A stretch of 64,000 bases of DNA from Halarchaeum grantii (GTDB lineage Archaea; Halobacteriota; Halobacteria; Halobacteriales; Halobacteriaceae). The notes beneath the pieces were generated by a model. It was not told where the DNA came from. It did not search any database and worked only from the letters and a program-made list of their open reading frames with translations. Below are positions 8,812-18,669 of the stretch, in pieces. Position 1 is the first letter of the stretch. Each line of letters begins with the position of its first letter. Position numbers and translations under genes: made by a program. The stretch is taken from positions 558,001-622,000 of the forward strand of contig NZ_BMPF01000002.1 of assembly GCF_014647455.2 (NCBI RefSeq), in the 5' to 3' direction.

Positions 8812-8842
8812 GTATAGTGCGTTTATAATTTCGCTATATAGC
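8812..8842 (-). promoter_or_regulatory. AT-rich promoter region
   Basis: Two or three TATA-like boxes (GCTATATAGC, TTATAAAC, CTATACG on the minus strand) in otherwise GC-rich DNA, 60-90 nt upstream of the ATG at 8752. They would give a leadered transcript for that gene. There is no gene on the plus strand nearby to use them. Confidence 0.35.
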
Positions 8843-9040
8843 ACTCGGCGGCCCTCTACCGGCCACGTGAGGACTACGGCGCGAAGCGGACGACGCATCG
8901 GAGCGACCGGCGTCGGCGTGTCCCGACGGTTCGAGGACAGCGACGCTCGGAGGCCGACCGAATGGCATCCGCGCTCGGGGCCCTCGGGAGGGAGTCCCCA
9001 CCGGTGGGATGTTCGGTGCCGGTGCGCGCTTTCGGAGTCG

Positions 9041-10339
9041 TCAGCGTCGCAACAATAGCGCGACCGGCACCAACAGGAGCGCCCCGGCGACGAACGGCGA
9101 CCAGTAGAGCACGACGTAGGCGGCGGCAGCGAGCGGCGGCCCGACCGTCCGTCCGAGACTCCCCGCCCCCTGCGTGACGCCGAAGGCCGCCCCCTGCGCG
9201 TCCCCGGTGGCACCCTCCGAGACGAGCGCCGCGAGCCCGACCGTCGTCGCGCCGTTTCCGAACGACGCGAGCGCCCCGAACGCCAACAGCACGACGAGCC
9301 CACCGGTCACCCAGTCGGGGCCGCCCCCGAGGAGGGGCGTCGTTCCCGCCAACGGGGACGCCGCGAGCAGGACCAGCGCGAGGAACAGCGCCGCGACGCC
9401 CGCGCGGACGACGTATCGGACACCGACGCGCCGTGAGAGCCAGCCGACGAGCACTCCCTGGTTGACGATTCCGAGCGCGCCGATGTAGGCGAGGAACATC
9501 GCCGCGTCGGTCGCGTCGTATCCGAAGAAGTCGGCCAAGAACGGGACGAACATCACGGTGATGCCGGCGAACGCGAGCGAGGTCAGGAAGAACGCGACGA
9601 CGAGCGGCCGGAGCGTTACGTCGGAGAGGGCGTCCCTGAACTGAGCGACGAACGTGACGCGCCGAGCCGGAACCCGGGGGCGATTCGGCTCCGTCAGGAC
9701 GACCGCCGCCGCGGCGAGCGCGAGAAACGAGAAGCCGGCTGCGGCGAAACTCGGCAACGAGAAGCGAGTCACGGGAACGAGGTCGGGCAGGAGAGCGCGG
9801 GCGGTCGATACCGCCGTCTCGCTGGCCAGCAGACCACCGATCGCGGGACCGAACACGAACCCCAGCCCGAAGGCCGCGCCGACGAGGCCGAGTGCGCCGG
9901 GGCGCTCGGCCGGCGTCGTCACGTCAGCGATGTACGCCTGCGCGGCGGCGATGTTGCCGCCGGCGGCACCGGCGAGCAACCGAGCGCCGAACAGCACGAC
10001 CAGACCCAGTACCGTTCCGAGGGTCGCGCCGATCTCCGCAGCGAACCCGAAGAGAACCCAGGCGACACCGGCGACGCCGACCGAGAGCATGAGCACGGGA
10101 CGCCGTCCACGCTCGTCGGAGATCCGGCCCAGCACCGGGGCAGCCCCGAACTGCGCGAGGGAGTACGACGCCGCGAGTAGCCCGATGAAAACGTCGCTGA
10201 CGCCGAACGAGCGGACGTAGAACGGGAGGATCGGGATGATGATGCCGAACCCGATCAGATCGATGAAGACGATGCCGACGACGACCGCGACGCGGCGACG
10301 TGTCCCTGACGATGAGGGGGGTGCTGCCCGGTCGCTCAT
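9041..10339 (-). CDS. MFS transporter, TetA-like multidrug efflux type
   Basis: A 432-residue integral membrane protein with 12 predicted helices. The motif between helices 2 and 3, GRISDERGRRPVL, is the classic MFS motif A of drug/H+ antiporters. The long helix-rich halves are separated by a cytoplasmic loop around RPRVPARRVTFVAQFRDALSD. Sequence style matches TetA/Bmr-like exporters, but the substrate cannot be told. I use ATG 10339 (MSDRAAPPSSSGTRRR). ATG 10360 is an alternative. It lies downstream of the tRNA gene on the same strand with no obvious operon partner. Confidence 0.85.
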   Translation of the reverse strand: MSDRAAPPSSSGTRRRVAVVVGIVFIDLIGFGIIIPILPFYVRSFGVSDVFIGLLAASYSLAQFGAAPVLGRISDERGRRPVLMLSVGVAGVAWVLFGFAAEIGATLGTVLGLVVLFGARLLAGAAGGNIAAAQAYIADVTTPAERPGALGLVGAAFGLGFVFGPAIGGLLASETAVSTARALLPDLVPVTRFSLPSFAAAGFSFLALAAAAVVLTEPNRPRVPARRVTFVAQFRDALSDVTLRPLVVAFFLTSLAFAGITVMFVPFLADFFGYDATDAAMFLAYIGALGIVNQGVLVGWLSRRVGVRYVVRAGVAALFLALVLLAASPLAGTTPLLGGGPDWVTGGLVVLLAFGALASFGNGATTVGLAALVSEGATGDAQGAAFGVTQGAGSLGRTVGPPLAAAAYVVLYWSPFVAGALLLVPVALLLRR

Positions 10340-10566
10340 CGCCGCCTGACTGGAAGCCACTCGGAATAGCCATCGCTATCGACGGGCATACCGGTACCGG
10401 ATTTCACACCGCCTCGGTGACGGGATGGCCGGACTGCGGCGGGGCGCGTCAGGACACCGGCGTCCATCAGAATAGAGGGCGTGTCGATACGCGAACACTC
10501 CCGAGTCCGAGCCACGGGCGACCCTGCGGACACTTTCGACTGTATCCGAAGCAAGCCGCGGAAGGA

Positions 10567-10639
10567 CGGGCGCGAAGGGATTTGAACCCTCGGCATCTTG
10601 GTCCGGAACCAAGTGCTCTGTCCACTGAGCTACGCGCCC
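10567..10639 (-). tRNA. tRNA-Arg (anticodon CCG)
   Basis: A 73-nt cloverleaf on the minus strand. The acceptor stem GGCGCG(C/T)-type 7-bp helix closes with CGCGCCC, followed by discriminator G. The D arm contains AGCTCAGTGGACAGAGC, the anticodon stem CTTGG/CCAAG encloses the loop TTCCGGA (anticodon CCG), and the T arm contains GGTTCAAATCC. CCA is not encoded. It reads the CGG codon. A TATA-like GTTAAACG about 26-33 nt upstream (near 10665) is the likely promoter. Confidence 0.95.
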
Positions 10640-10690
10640 ACACCATCGTGTAGTGCGAGGGTGCGTTTAACGGTTGTGAAGCGGTCTCGC

Positions 10691-12109
10691 TCAGGGGTCG
10701 GGCGCGCCGGGCGACGGTGTCTCGTCGATGACGGCGTCCTTCCACGTGCCGCGAAGGAACCACGCGGCGGCGGCGATGGCGCCGACGATGTTCCCGAGCG
10801 CCATCCCGAACCAGATACCCTGCGCGCCGAGGCCGACGACGAACGCGAGGACGTAGACGGTGGGGACGCGACCGATCCAGAGCGCGACCATCGAGAAGAC
10901 CATGCTCGTCGTCGTGTTCCCGGAGCCCCGGAAGGCGCCGAGGAGGACCTGGAGGACGCCGATGAACGCGAACTCGACGGTGCGGATGCGGACGTACTCG
11001 GTGCCGTAGGCGGCGATGTCGGCGGCGTTCTCGACGTTCGAGCCGAGGAAGACGGAGACGATGGGGCCCGGGAAGAGGTAGGCGACGACGGCGACGCAGA
11101 GCATGACGCCCGCGCCCGCACCAACGGCGAGGCGGACGGCGCGCTCGGCGCGCTCGGACTTCCCGGCGCCGAGGTTCTGCCCGACCATCGTGTTCGTCGC
11201 GCGCCCGAGGCCCATCGCGGGCAGGAAGACGAGGGAGATGAGCCGGTTCCCGAGGCCGTACGCGCCGACGACCGCCGGCGGGAACGACGCCACCATCGCG
11301 GTGAGCGTGATCATCGCGAGCGATGACGTCGACTGCTCGGCAGCGCTCGGGACGCCGAGGCGGACGATCTTCTTCACGAGGCCGAGGTCCGGCCGGAGGT
11401 CCGGGAGCGAGACGTCCGGGCCGGCGTCCGTGTAGAAGAGGACGTAGAGGCCGATGAGCGTGGCGACGAAGCGCGCGAAGACGGTGGCGACGACGGCGCC
11501 GCGAATCCCGAGTTCGGGGATCGGCCCGTAGCCGAAGATGAGCAGCGGGTCGAGGACGACGTTGATGGCGACGCTCACCAGCATGACGCGCATCGGGACG
11601 TGCGTGTTCCCGTATCCGCGCATCAGCGCGGAGAAGACGAAGAACCCGAAGAGCGCGGGGACGCCGAGGAAGAACCACCGCATGTACTCGGTGGCGAGCG
11701 GGATGACGACGGCCGCCGTCTCCGGGTCGGCGGGCAGGAGCGACAGCAGCGGGTCCGAGAGGAGGAACCCGAGAATCGCGAGGACGACGGCGATGACCGC
11801 GACGAACGAGAGCGTCTGACCCGCGACTTTCCCCGCGGACCCCTCGCTGTCCGCGCCCGTGTACTGCGCGACGAGGATGCTCCCCGCCGTCGTAAACCCG
11901 CCGCTCACCGAGATGAGGAAGAGGATGAGCGGGAACGCGAGCGAGATGGCGGCGAGCGCGTTCCCGGAGTATCGCCCCAGCCAGAACGTGTCCGCGAGGT
12001 TGTACGCCACCTGCAGCAGCTGGATGACGACGATGGGCCACGCCAAGCGGACCATCGGGCGGACGAGGCCGCCCTCGGTGATGCTACTCTCGTGTCCCGA
12101 TTCAGTCAC
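10691..12109 (-). CDS. MATE family efflux transporter
   Basis: A 472-residue protein with 12 predicted helices and the MATE family architecture of two six-helix halves. Recognisable segments are MVRLAWPIVVIQLLQVAYNLADTFWLGR in helix 1, FSALMRGYGNTHVPM, the second-half repeat RLGVPSAAEQS, and QNLGAGKSERAERAV. It exports cationic drugs or metabolites by Na+ or H+ exchange (family knowledge; substrate unknown). The start GTG 12109 (MTESGHESSI) is chosen over more upstream codons because those encode promoter-region text. It precedes tRNA-Arg by 51 nt. Confidence 0.88.
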   Translation of the reverse strand: MTESGHESSITEGGLVRPMVRLAWPIVVIQLLQVAYNLADTFWLGRYSGNALAAISLAFPLILFLISVSGGFTTAGSILVAQYTGADSEGSAGKVAGQTLSFVAVIAVVLAILGFLLSDPLLSLLPADPETAAVVIPLATEYMRWFFLGVPALFGFFVFSALMRGYGNTHVPMRVMLVSVAINVVLDPLLIFGYGPIPELGIRGAVVATVFARFVATLIGLYVLFYTDAGPDVSLPDLRPDLGLVKKIVRLGVPSAAEQSTSSLAMITLTAMVASFPPAVVGAYGLGNRLISLVFLPAMGLGRATNTMVGQNLGAGKSERAERAVRLAVGAGAGVMLCVAVVAYLFPGPIVSVFLGSNVENAADIAAYGTEYVRIRTVEFAFIGVLQVLLGAFRGSGNTTTSMVFSMVALWIGRVPTVYVLAFVVGLGAQGIWFGMALGNIVGAIAAAAWFLRGTWKDAVIDETPSPGAPDP

Positions 12110-12204
12110 TACTAGAACGGCGATTCGTCCCGGTTTCAAGCTCCCGGTTCGGAGTTAAGCGGCAACCCGCCGCAGTTTGCCGGTTCTCGGCGCGAGGGCT
12201 CGTT

Positions 12205-12353
12205 TCACTCGCGTCGAGCGACGTCCTCGCGGCTACCGCCGCTCGGGTAGTGTCCCGCTCACTCCCTGCGCGCAACGTCGTGGCTCGCGGGTCGCTTCGC
12301 TCAGCGCTCGCGTATTGTCCCTCTCGCTCGTGTCACTCGCGTCGAGCGACGTC
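12205..12353. repeat. 21-bp direct repeat pair at the gnd 3' end
   Basis: The 21-nt unit beginning TCACTCGCGTCGAGCGACG occurs identically at 12205-12225 and 12333-12353, 128 bp apart. The second copy contains the last codons and stop of gnd. The first lies in the non-coding gap before the MATE gene. The core CGTCGAGCGACG is itself an inverted repeat. Confidence 0.7.
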
Positions 12354-13229
12354 ATGCCGCCCGAAGCCGTAGCGGAGCCGGTTCGCGAGGCGCCGCGAGA
12401 ACTTCGCGTCGCGCCGGGAGTCGAAGCGCTCGCCGAGCGCCTCGTAGATGAGCGGAATCGCGACCTCCTGCTCGAGGGACTCCTGCACCGTCCACGTGCC
12501 CGTGGAGCCGCCGGCGACGTGGTCCGCGACGTCGCCGAGGTCCGTCCCCTCCTCGCGGAACGCCTCCTCGCAGAGTTCGAGGAGCCACGAGCGGATGACC
12601 GCGCCGTTGTTCCACGTGCGCGCGACGGCTTCGAGATCGAGGTCGTAGCGGCCCTCGTGGAGGAGTTCGAAACCCTCGCCGTACGTCTGCATGAGCGCGT
12701 ACTCGACGCCGTTGTGCACCATCTTCACGTAGTGCCCGCTGCCGGCGGGCCCCATGCGGTCGTGGCCCTGCGGACCGGTGGCGACGGCGTCGAAGACCGG
12801 GACGAGTTCGTCGTACGCCCACTGCGGGCCGCCGACCATCAGCGAGAACCCGAGTTCCGCGCCGGCCGGGCCGCCCGACGTCCCGCAGTCGAGGTAGGCG
12901 GCCTCGGTGGCCTCGGCGCGGCGGGTCGAGTCCTCGAAGTGGCTGTTCCCGCCGTCGACGACGACGTCGTCCGCGTCGAGGTGCGGTTCGAGTTCCTCGA
13001 GCGCGGCGTCGACGGGGTCGCCCGCCGGCACCATCAGCCAGATGCGCTTCTCCGCGCCGAGCTGGTCGGCGACGGCCTCGATGCTGTTCGCGGGCGTCGC
13101 GCCCGCGTCCGCCGCGTCCGCGACGGCGTCCTCGTCGATGTCGAACGCGACCACGTCGTGGCCCGCGTCGAGGACCCTGTCCACCACGATGCGCCCCATG
13201 CGGCCGAGGCCGATGACGCCGAGTTCCAT
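12333..13229 (-). CDS. gnd: 6-phosphogluconate dehydrogenase, decarboxylating (short NAD-type)
   Basis: A 298-residue enzyme of the oxidative pentose phosphate route, making ribulose 5-phosphate and CO2. The Rossmann dinucleotide motif VIGLGRMG sits at residues 5-12. Other landmarks are VDGGNSHFEDSTRR, the substrate loop LDCGTSGGPAGA, and GSGHYVKMVHNGVEYALMQ with the catalytic Lys and the HN pair. The length of about 300 residues places it with the short GndA/YqeC type, common in haloarchaea, rather than the 470-residue type. Start ATG 13229. The open frame upstream is not family-like. The stop lies inside a 21-bp repeat. Confidence 0.92.
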   Translation of the reverse strand: MELGVIGLGRMGRIVVDRVLDAGHDVVAFDIDEDAVADAADAGATPANSIEAVADQLGAEKRIWLMVPAGDPVDAALEELEPHLDADDVVVDGGNSHFEDSTRRAEATEAAYLDCGTSGGPAGAELGFSLMVGGPQWAYDELVPVFDAVATGPQGHDRMGPAGSGHYVKMVHNGVEYALMQTYGEGFELLHEGRYDLDLEAVARTWNNGAVIRSWLLELCEEAFREEGTDLGDVADHVAGGSTGTWTVQESLEQEVAIPLIYEALGERFDSRRDAKFSRRLANRLRYGFGRHDVARRE

Positions 13230-13301
13230 ACGCGGGGAATCAGCGAGCGCCACCGTAGGGGTTGCGGTTCCGCGAGGTGGCGTAGAAGCACGGTGGCTAG
13301 C

Positions 13302-13316
13302 CGCGCCAAAGGCGCG
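13302..13316. other. Short perfect hairpin upstream of gnd
   Basis: CGCGCC-AAA-GGCGCG, a 6-bp stem with 3-nt loop, lies between the ABC exporter stop (13375) and the gnd start (13229). It follows T-rich sequence on the minus strand. It could sit at the exporter's 3' end or in a gnd leader. Role unknown. Confidence 0.35.
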
Positions 13317-13374
13317 TGTCAATTAAGTAAGAACCACGCCGCGAGCACAGCAGCGCCGCGAAGACCGGCGTCGC

Positions 13375-15246
<1,872 letters not shown>

Positions 15247-15316
15247 GATACCGGCGGGACGCTCTACGGTGTCTTAGTACGCGTGGAACCGGACGACTCT
15301 GGGGGGTTCGCGCCCA

Positions 15317-16177
15317 TCAGTCGAGCGCGCGCTTCGGCGTGATGACGGGTTCGGCGCCGTACTCGACGGCGGCGTCGACGCCGAACACCTCCGCGAGCAG
15401 TTCCTCCGTCACGACGTCCTCGGGGCGCCCCCAGTCGTAGATGTCGCCGTCGCGGAGCGCGACGAGGTAGTCCGCGAATCGCGCGGCCTGCGTGAGGTCG
15501 TGGAGGACGATGCAGACGGTGACGCCGCGCTCCTCGTTGAGCGTCCGGATGACCTCCATCACCTGCAGTTGGTGGCGGAGGTCGAGGTACGTCGTGGGTT
15601 CGTCGAGGAGGAGGGTGTCCGTCTCCTGAGCGAGCGCCATCGCGATGCGGACGAGCTGGCGCTGACCGCCGCTGAGGCTCCCGACCTCCGTCGAGCGGAG
15701 GGTCTCGATGCCCGCGAGGTCGATGGCGCGGTCGACGGCCACCTCGTCCTCCTCGGTCTTCCCCTCGAGGAAGCCCTTGTGCGGGTAGCGGCCGTGGTGG
15801 ACGAGTTCCTCGACGGAGAGGTCGCCGGGCGTCGAGCCGTGCTGGGAGAGCATGCCGAGCTCGCGCGCGAACTCCTTCGAGCCGAACTCCGCGATCTGCG
15901 TCCCGTCGAGGAGGATGTCGCCGGTGTCGGCGTCGAGGTGCCGGGCGAGCGCCTTCAGGAGCGTGCTCTTCCCGCTCCCGTTCGGGCCGACGAGCGCCGT
16001 CACCTCGCCCTCGGGGATGACGAGGGTGTCGCAGTCGACGACGGGCTCCTCGAGGCCGGGATAGCCGATCTCGAGGTCGGTGCCGTGGAGTTTCGCGTCG
16101 GATTCGGTCTCCGATGCGGCGTCGCGTTCGGTCTCGGTGCGGCCGTCCGGTTCGGGGGTGTGGTGTGTCTGGGACAT
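15317..16177 (-). CDS. Iron/siderophore-type ABC transporter ATP-binding protein (FecE/BtuD-like)
   Basis: A 286-residue ATPase with an acidic N-terminal extension of about 30 residues. Walker A GPNGSGKST, signature LSGGQRQLVRIAMAL, Walker B DTLLLDEPTTYLDLRHQ and H-loop VLHDLTQAARF are intact. The DEPTTYLDLRHQ phrase is typical of FecE/FepC siderophore and cobalamin importers. It starts 3 nt after the permease stop and forms an operon with permease and binding protein. Confidence 0.9.
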   Translation of the reverse strand: MSQTHHTPEPDGRTETERDAASETESDAKLHGTDLEIGYPGLEEPVVDCDTLVIPEGEVTALVGPNGSGKSTLLKALARHLDADTGDILLDGTQIAEFGSKEFARELGMLSQHGSTPGDLSVEELVHHGRYPHKGFLEGKTEEDEVAVDRAIDLAGIETLRSTEVGSLSGGQRQLVRIAMALAQETDTLLLDEPTTYLDLRHQLQVMEVIRTLNEERGVTVCIVLHDLTQAARFADYLVALRDGDIYDWGRPEDVVTEELLAEVFGVDAAVEYGAEPVITPKRALD

Positions 16178-16180
16178 GGC

Positions 16181-17284
16181 TCAGAACTCGCTGAAGTCGC
16201 CGTGGCGTCGCATGAGGTAGAGGAAGTAGGGGCCGCCGATGAGGCCGGTGACGATGCCGACCGGCACCTGGATGGGCATGAGCGCGAGGCGCGCGATGAC
16301 GTCGGCGGCGAGGACGAGCGCGGGCCCGAGGAAGACCGACCCGACGACGAGGCGCCGGTAGTCGCTTCCGACGACGGTGCGGACGGCGTGCGGGACGACG
16401 AGGCCGACGAACCCGACGAGGCCGGCGACGGCGACGGCGGTCGCGGCGGCGAGGATGGCGAGCGACGAGAGACCGAAGCGGACGTACTCCACGGGCATCC
16501 CGAGCGATTTCGCGGTCTCCTCGCCGAGGAGGAGGACGTTGAGGTGGCGGGAGGCGAGGAGGAGAACGGGGATGACGACGAGGGTGGGGAGGATGGCGAG
16601 GCGGAACTGCGCCCAGCCCACGCCGGTGAGCGACCCGGTCGTCCACGCGATCGCGGTCTTCACGGCGGCCGTGCTGTCGAGGAAGTAGAACAGGCCCGTC
16701 TGGAGGGACTGGAAGACGGTCGCGACGACGACGCCCGCGAGGACGAGCCGAACCGGGGAGGTGCCGCCCTGCCACGCGATGAGGTAGACGAGGCTGAACG
16801 CGAGCGCGCCGCCGAGCGCGGCGGCGAACGGGAGGACGAACGTCGCGCTCGCGAAGAAGACGAGCGTGATGAGGACGGCGAGGCCCGCGCCGCCGCTGAC
16901 GCCGAGGATGTAGGGACTGGCGAGTTCGTTGCGCGTGACGGCCTGGAAGACGGCGCCGGAGACGGCGAGGTTCATGCCGACGAGCGCGGCGACGAAGACG
17001 CGGGGCATCCGCAGACTCCAGATGATGAGGGCGTCCCGGCTCAGGAACTCGGGCAGGTCGCTGCCGGTGAGGATCGAGAGCCAGACGTCCGTGTTGAAGA
17101 GGATGTGTGGGTCGGTGAGGACGTCGAAGGTCACGCCGAGCGACGTCGGATACGACCCCTGGGACACCTGGACGAACGTGGCGACGACGGAGACGACGAG
17201 ACTCCCGACGACGAGCGATGCCAACCGTCGGTCGCGGGAGTCGAATCGTGTGTGGTTCGTCGCCGACCGCAACGATACGTCCAT
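16181..17284 (-). CDS. Iron/siderophore-type ABC transporter permease (FecCD family)
   Basis: A 367-residue membrane protein with about 9-10 helices. FecCD landmarks are SLRMPRVFVAALVGMNLAVSGAVFQAV, NELASPYILGVSGGAG, and the ATPase-contact region LGEETAKSLGMPVEYVRF, followed by VAGLVGFVGLVVPHAVR. It forms the channel of a siderophore/heme/cobalamin importer. I use ATG 17284. The adjacent GTG at 17287 is one codon upstream. A DtxR-like palindrome lies 14-29 nt upstream of the start, between the binding-protein stop and this gene. Confidence 0.9.
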   Translation of the reverse strand: MDVSLRSATNHTRFDSRDRRLASLVVGSLVVSVVATFVQVSQGSYPTSLGVTFDVLTDPHILFNTDVWLSILTGSDLPEFLSRDALIIWSLRMPRVFVAALVGMNLAVSGAVFQAVTRNELASPYILGVSGGAGLAVLITLVFFASATFVLPFAAALGGALAFSLVYLIAWQGGTSPVRLVLAGVVVATVFQSLQTGLFYFLDSTAAVKTAIAWTTGSLTGVGWAQFRLAILPTLVVIPVLLLASRHLNVLLLGEETAKSLGMPVEYVRFGLSSLAILAAATAVAVAGLVGFVGLVVPHAVRTVVGSDYRRLVVGSVFLGPALVLAADVIARLALMPIQVPVGIVTGLIGGPYFLYLMRRHGDFSEF

Positions 17285-17297
17285 CACCCCTATTTCG

Positions 17298-17313
17298 TTT
17301 AGGGATGCCTAAA
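17298..17313. promoter_or_regulatory. Iron-box-like palindrome (intergenic)
   Basis: TTTAGG-GATG-CCTAAA: 6-bp arms around a 4-bp spacer, identical in arms and spacing to the site at 18471-18486. It sits between binding-protein and permease genes. It resembles DtxR/IdeR-family operators, the kind of regulator used for iron control in haloarchaea. Binding is inferred. Confidence 0.6.
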
Positions 17314-17328
17314 TCCGTTGCGGTTGCG

Positions 17329-18465
17329 TTACAGGTCGCCGTTCGCGATGTCGGCGACGCGCTGGCGGTCGAAGAGTTGCTCGTCGACGCCGTAGAGCTG
17401 GGAGGCGGCGCGCTCGGTGAGCACGAGGTTGCTGATCGGGCCCTGATAGAGCGGCCCGCCACGGTAGACGTTCCCGTTCTGGACGGCGGTGAGTTCGCTG
17501 CCCGTCTCGTGGTCCTCCATGAAGGAGACGACGGTGCTCTCGAACTCCTCGGCGGTCTGGGCCTCGTGGCCGCGCAGGAGGAGGTACTCGGGGTCGATCT
17601 TGAGGAGGGTCTCGTAGTCGATGTTCCCGCGCGAGGAGTGGAAGTCCTTCACGCTCGTCTCCGCGAGCGCGTCCCGGACGTTCATGTCGCGCCACTGCTT
17701 GAAGCTCGTCCCCTCGTTGACGAGGTAGGGGAGGAAGGACGTCGGCTCGTTGCCGGACGCCCAGAGGACGGCGACCTGCGGGCGCTCGGCGTCCGACGTG
17801 GGGACGAAGTCGAGGTCCGACTGGAACTCCTCGTGGAGGCTCGCGAACGCCTCGTAGCGCTCGGTGCGCTGGAAGAGCTGCGCGAGCTTCTCGAAGGCCT
17901 CGTAGAGCGTGTAGTACTGGTAGTCCTCGTGCCACGCGTAGCCGCGCGAGAAGATGGAGTTCCCGAAGAACGGCCCGAGGTTCTCCGTTACTTCCGCGAC
18001 GTCGGACTCGCTCCACCCCTTGAAGCGGTTCATGAGGAAGTTCGGGTCCTGCACGTGGACGTGGTTCTCCTCGCCCTCGGCGAGCGCGTAGTAGCGCTCC
18101 TTCGAGACGCCGTCCTGATAGAGCGAGAGCATGTCGCTCTTGTCGGCGGAGACGCCGTCGATGGCGTCGTAGTACCGGGTGTGCCAGCGGCTCGTGAGCC
18201 AGAGCGCCTTCGGCTCCTCGAGGCCGAGCGCGAGGCCCATGTCGGCGTAGCTCCCGTTGTTCGCGACCCACGAGGTCGGAACGGACTCGAAGGTGACGTC
18301 GCCCATCGGCGCCATCGACACCGTGTAGGAGTCGTCGGCCTCGGTTGTCGTCTGCGTCGTGGTCTGCTCGGTCGTGCTCGTCGTGGTGTCGCCCGTTCCA
18401 CCACAGCCCGCGAGGAGTCCGGCGGCGCCCGTGCCGACGGTCCCGATGAAGGTTCGGCGGTCCAT
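17329..18465 (-). CDS. Iron-type ABC transporter substrate-binding lipoprotein
   Basis: A 378-residue Tat-exported lipoprotein: MDRRTFIGTVGTGAAGLLAG followed by the lipobox Cys and a Thr-rich linker to about residue 45. The remaining sequence follows the periplasmic-binding fold of the FecB/BtuF class, with NNGSYADMGLALGLEEP, a long central helix segment, NIDYETLLKIDPEYLLLRGHE and VQNGNVYRGGPLYQGP. Substrate is probably ferric siderophore or another iron chelate, judged from the family and the iron-box-like sites. It is the first gene of the operon. Confidence 0.88.
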   Translation of the reverse strand: MDRRTFIGTVGTGAAGLLAGCGGTGDTTTSTTEQTTTQTTTEADDSYTVSMAPMGDVTFESVPTSWVANNGSYADMGLALGLEEPKALWLTSRWHTRYYDAIDGVSADKSDMLSLYQDGVSKERYYALAEGEENHVHVQDPNFLMNRFKGWSESDVAEVTENLGPFFGNSIFSRGYAWHEDYQYYTLYEAFEKLAQLFQRTERYEAFASLHEEFQSDLDFVPTSDAERPQVAVLWASGNEPTSFLPYLVNEGTSFKQWRDMNVRDALAETSVKDFHSSRGNIDYETLLKIDPEYLLLRGHEAQTAEEFESTVVSFMEDHETGSELTAVQNGNVYRGGPLYQGPISNLVLTERAASQLYGVDEQLFDRQRVADIANGDL

Positions 18466-18470
18466 ATCGG

Positions 18471-18486
18471 TTTAGGCCTGCCTAAA
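18471..18486. promoter_or_regulatory. Iron-box-like palindrome before the iron ABC operon
   Basis: TTTAGG-CCTG-CCTAAA, a perfect 6-4-6 inverted repeat, begins 6 nt upstream of the binding-protein start codon, between the start and a likely TATA region (TTTTTGTTC on the minus strand near 18488-18497). Repressor binding here would block transcription. The arms match the site at 17298-17313. Confidence 0.7.
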
Positions 18487-18505
18487 GAACAAAAACCCTC
18501 CGATG

Positions 18506-18521
18506 TTTCGGTCGTCCTAAA
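18506..18521. promoter_or_regulatory. Imperfect third iron box
   Basis: TTTCGG-TCGT-CCTAAA has the same 6-4-6 layout with one mismatch. It lies 35 bp from the perfect site, about 40 nt upstream of the operon start codon. Confidence 0.4.
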
Positions 18522-18543
18522 CCCAGTCGAGACCGGGACGGGA

Positions 18544-18552
18544 ACCTTTTTA
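18544..18552 (+). promoter_or_regulatory. TATA-like box before the valS leader ORF
   Basis: CCTTTTTAC lies about 28-30 nt upstream of the ATG at 18577, the position expected for a leaderless transcript that begins at that codon. Confidence 0.45.
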
Positions 18553-18576
18553 CGGAGCGCTTTCGTCCGTCGGTGT

Positions 18577-18609
18577 ATGCGCGTCGCTGTCGCCGTAGTA
18601 CGTCGGTGA
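18577..18609 (+). CDS. Candidate valine-rich leader peptide before valS
   Basis: A ten-codon ORF, MRVAVAVVRR then TGA. Four of ten residues are valine, and it is the first ATG after a TATA-like box with leaderless spacing. It is 60 nt upstream of the valyl-tRNA synthetase start and in the same frame, split from it by the TGA. Whether it is translated is unknown. A chance ORF is quite possible. Confidence 0.3.
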   Translation: MRVAVAVVRR

Positions 18610-18669
18610 GTGCCGACCCGTTTCTGGCGCGCGTCGAGATGCTACCCCGACAGCGACGACTTCAGAGAC

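Noticed and set aside
10567-10639. tRNA-Arg as an integration site of a mobile element
   Set aside because: No duplicated tRNA 3' end, integrase gene or composition shift is seen on either side within the window.
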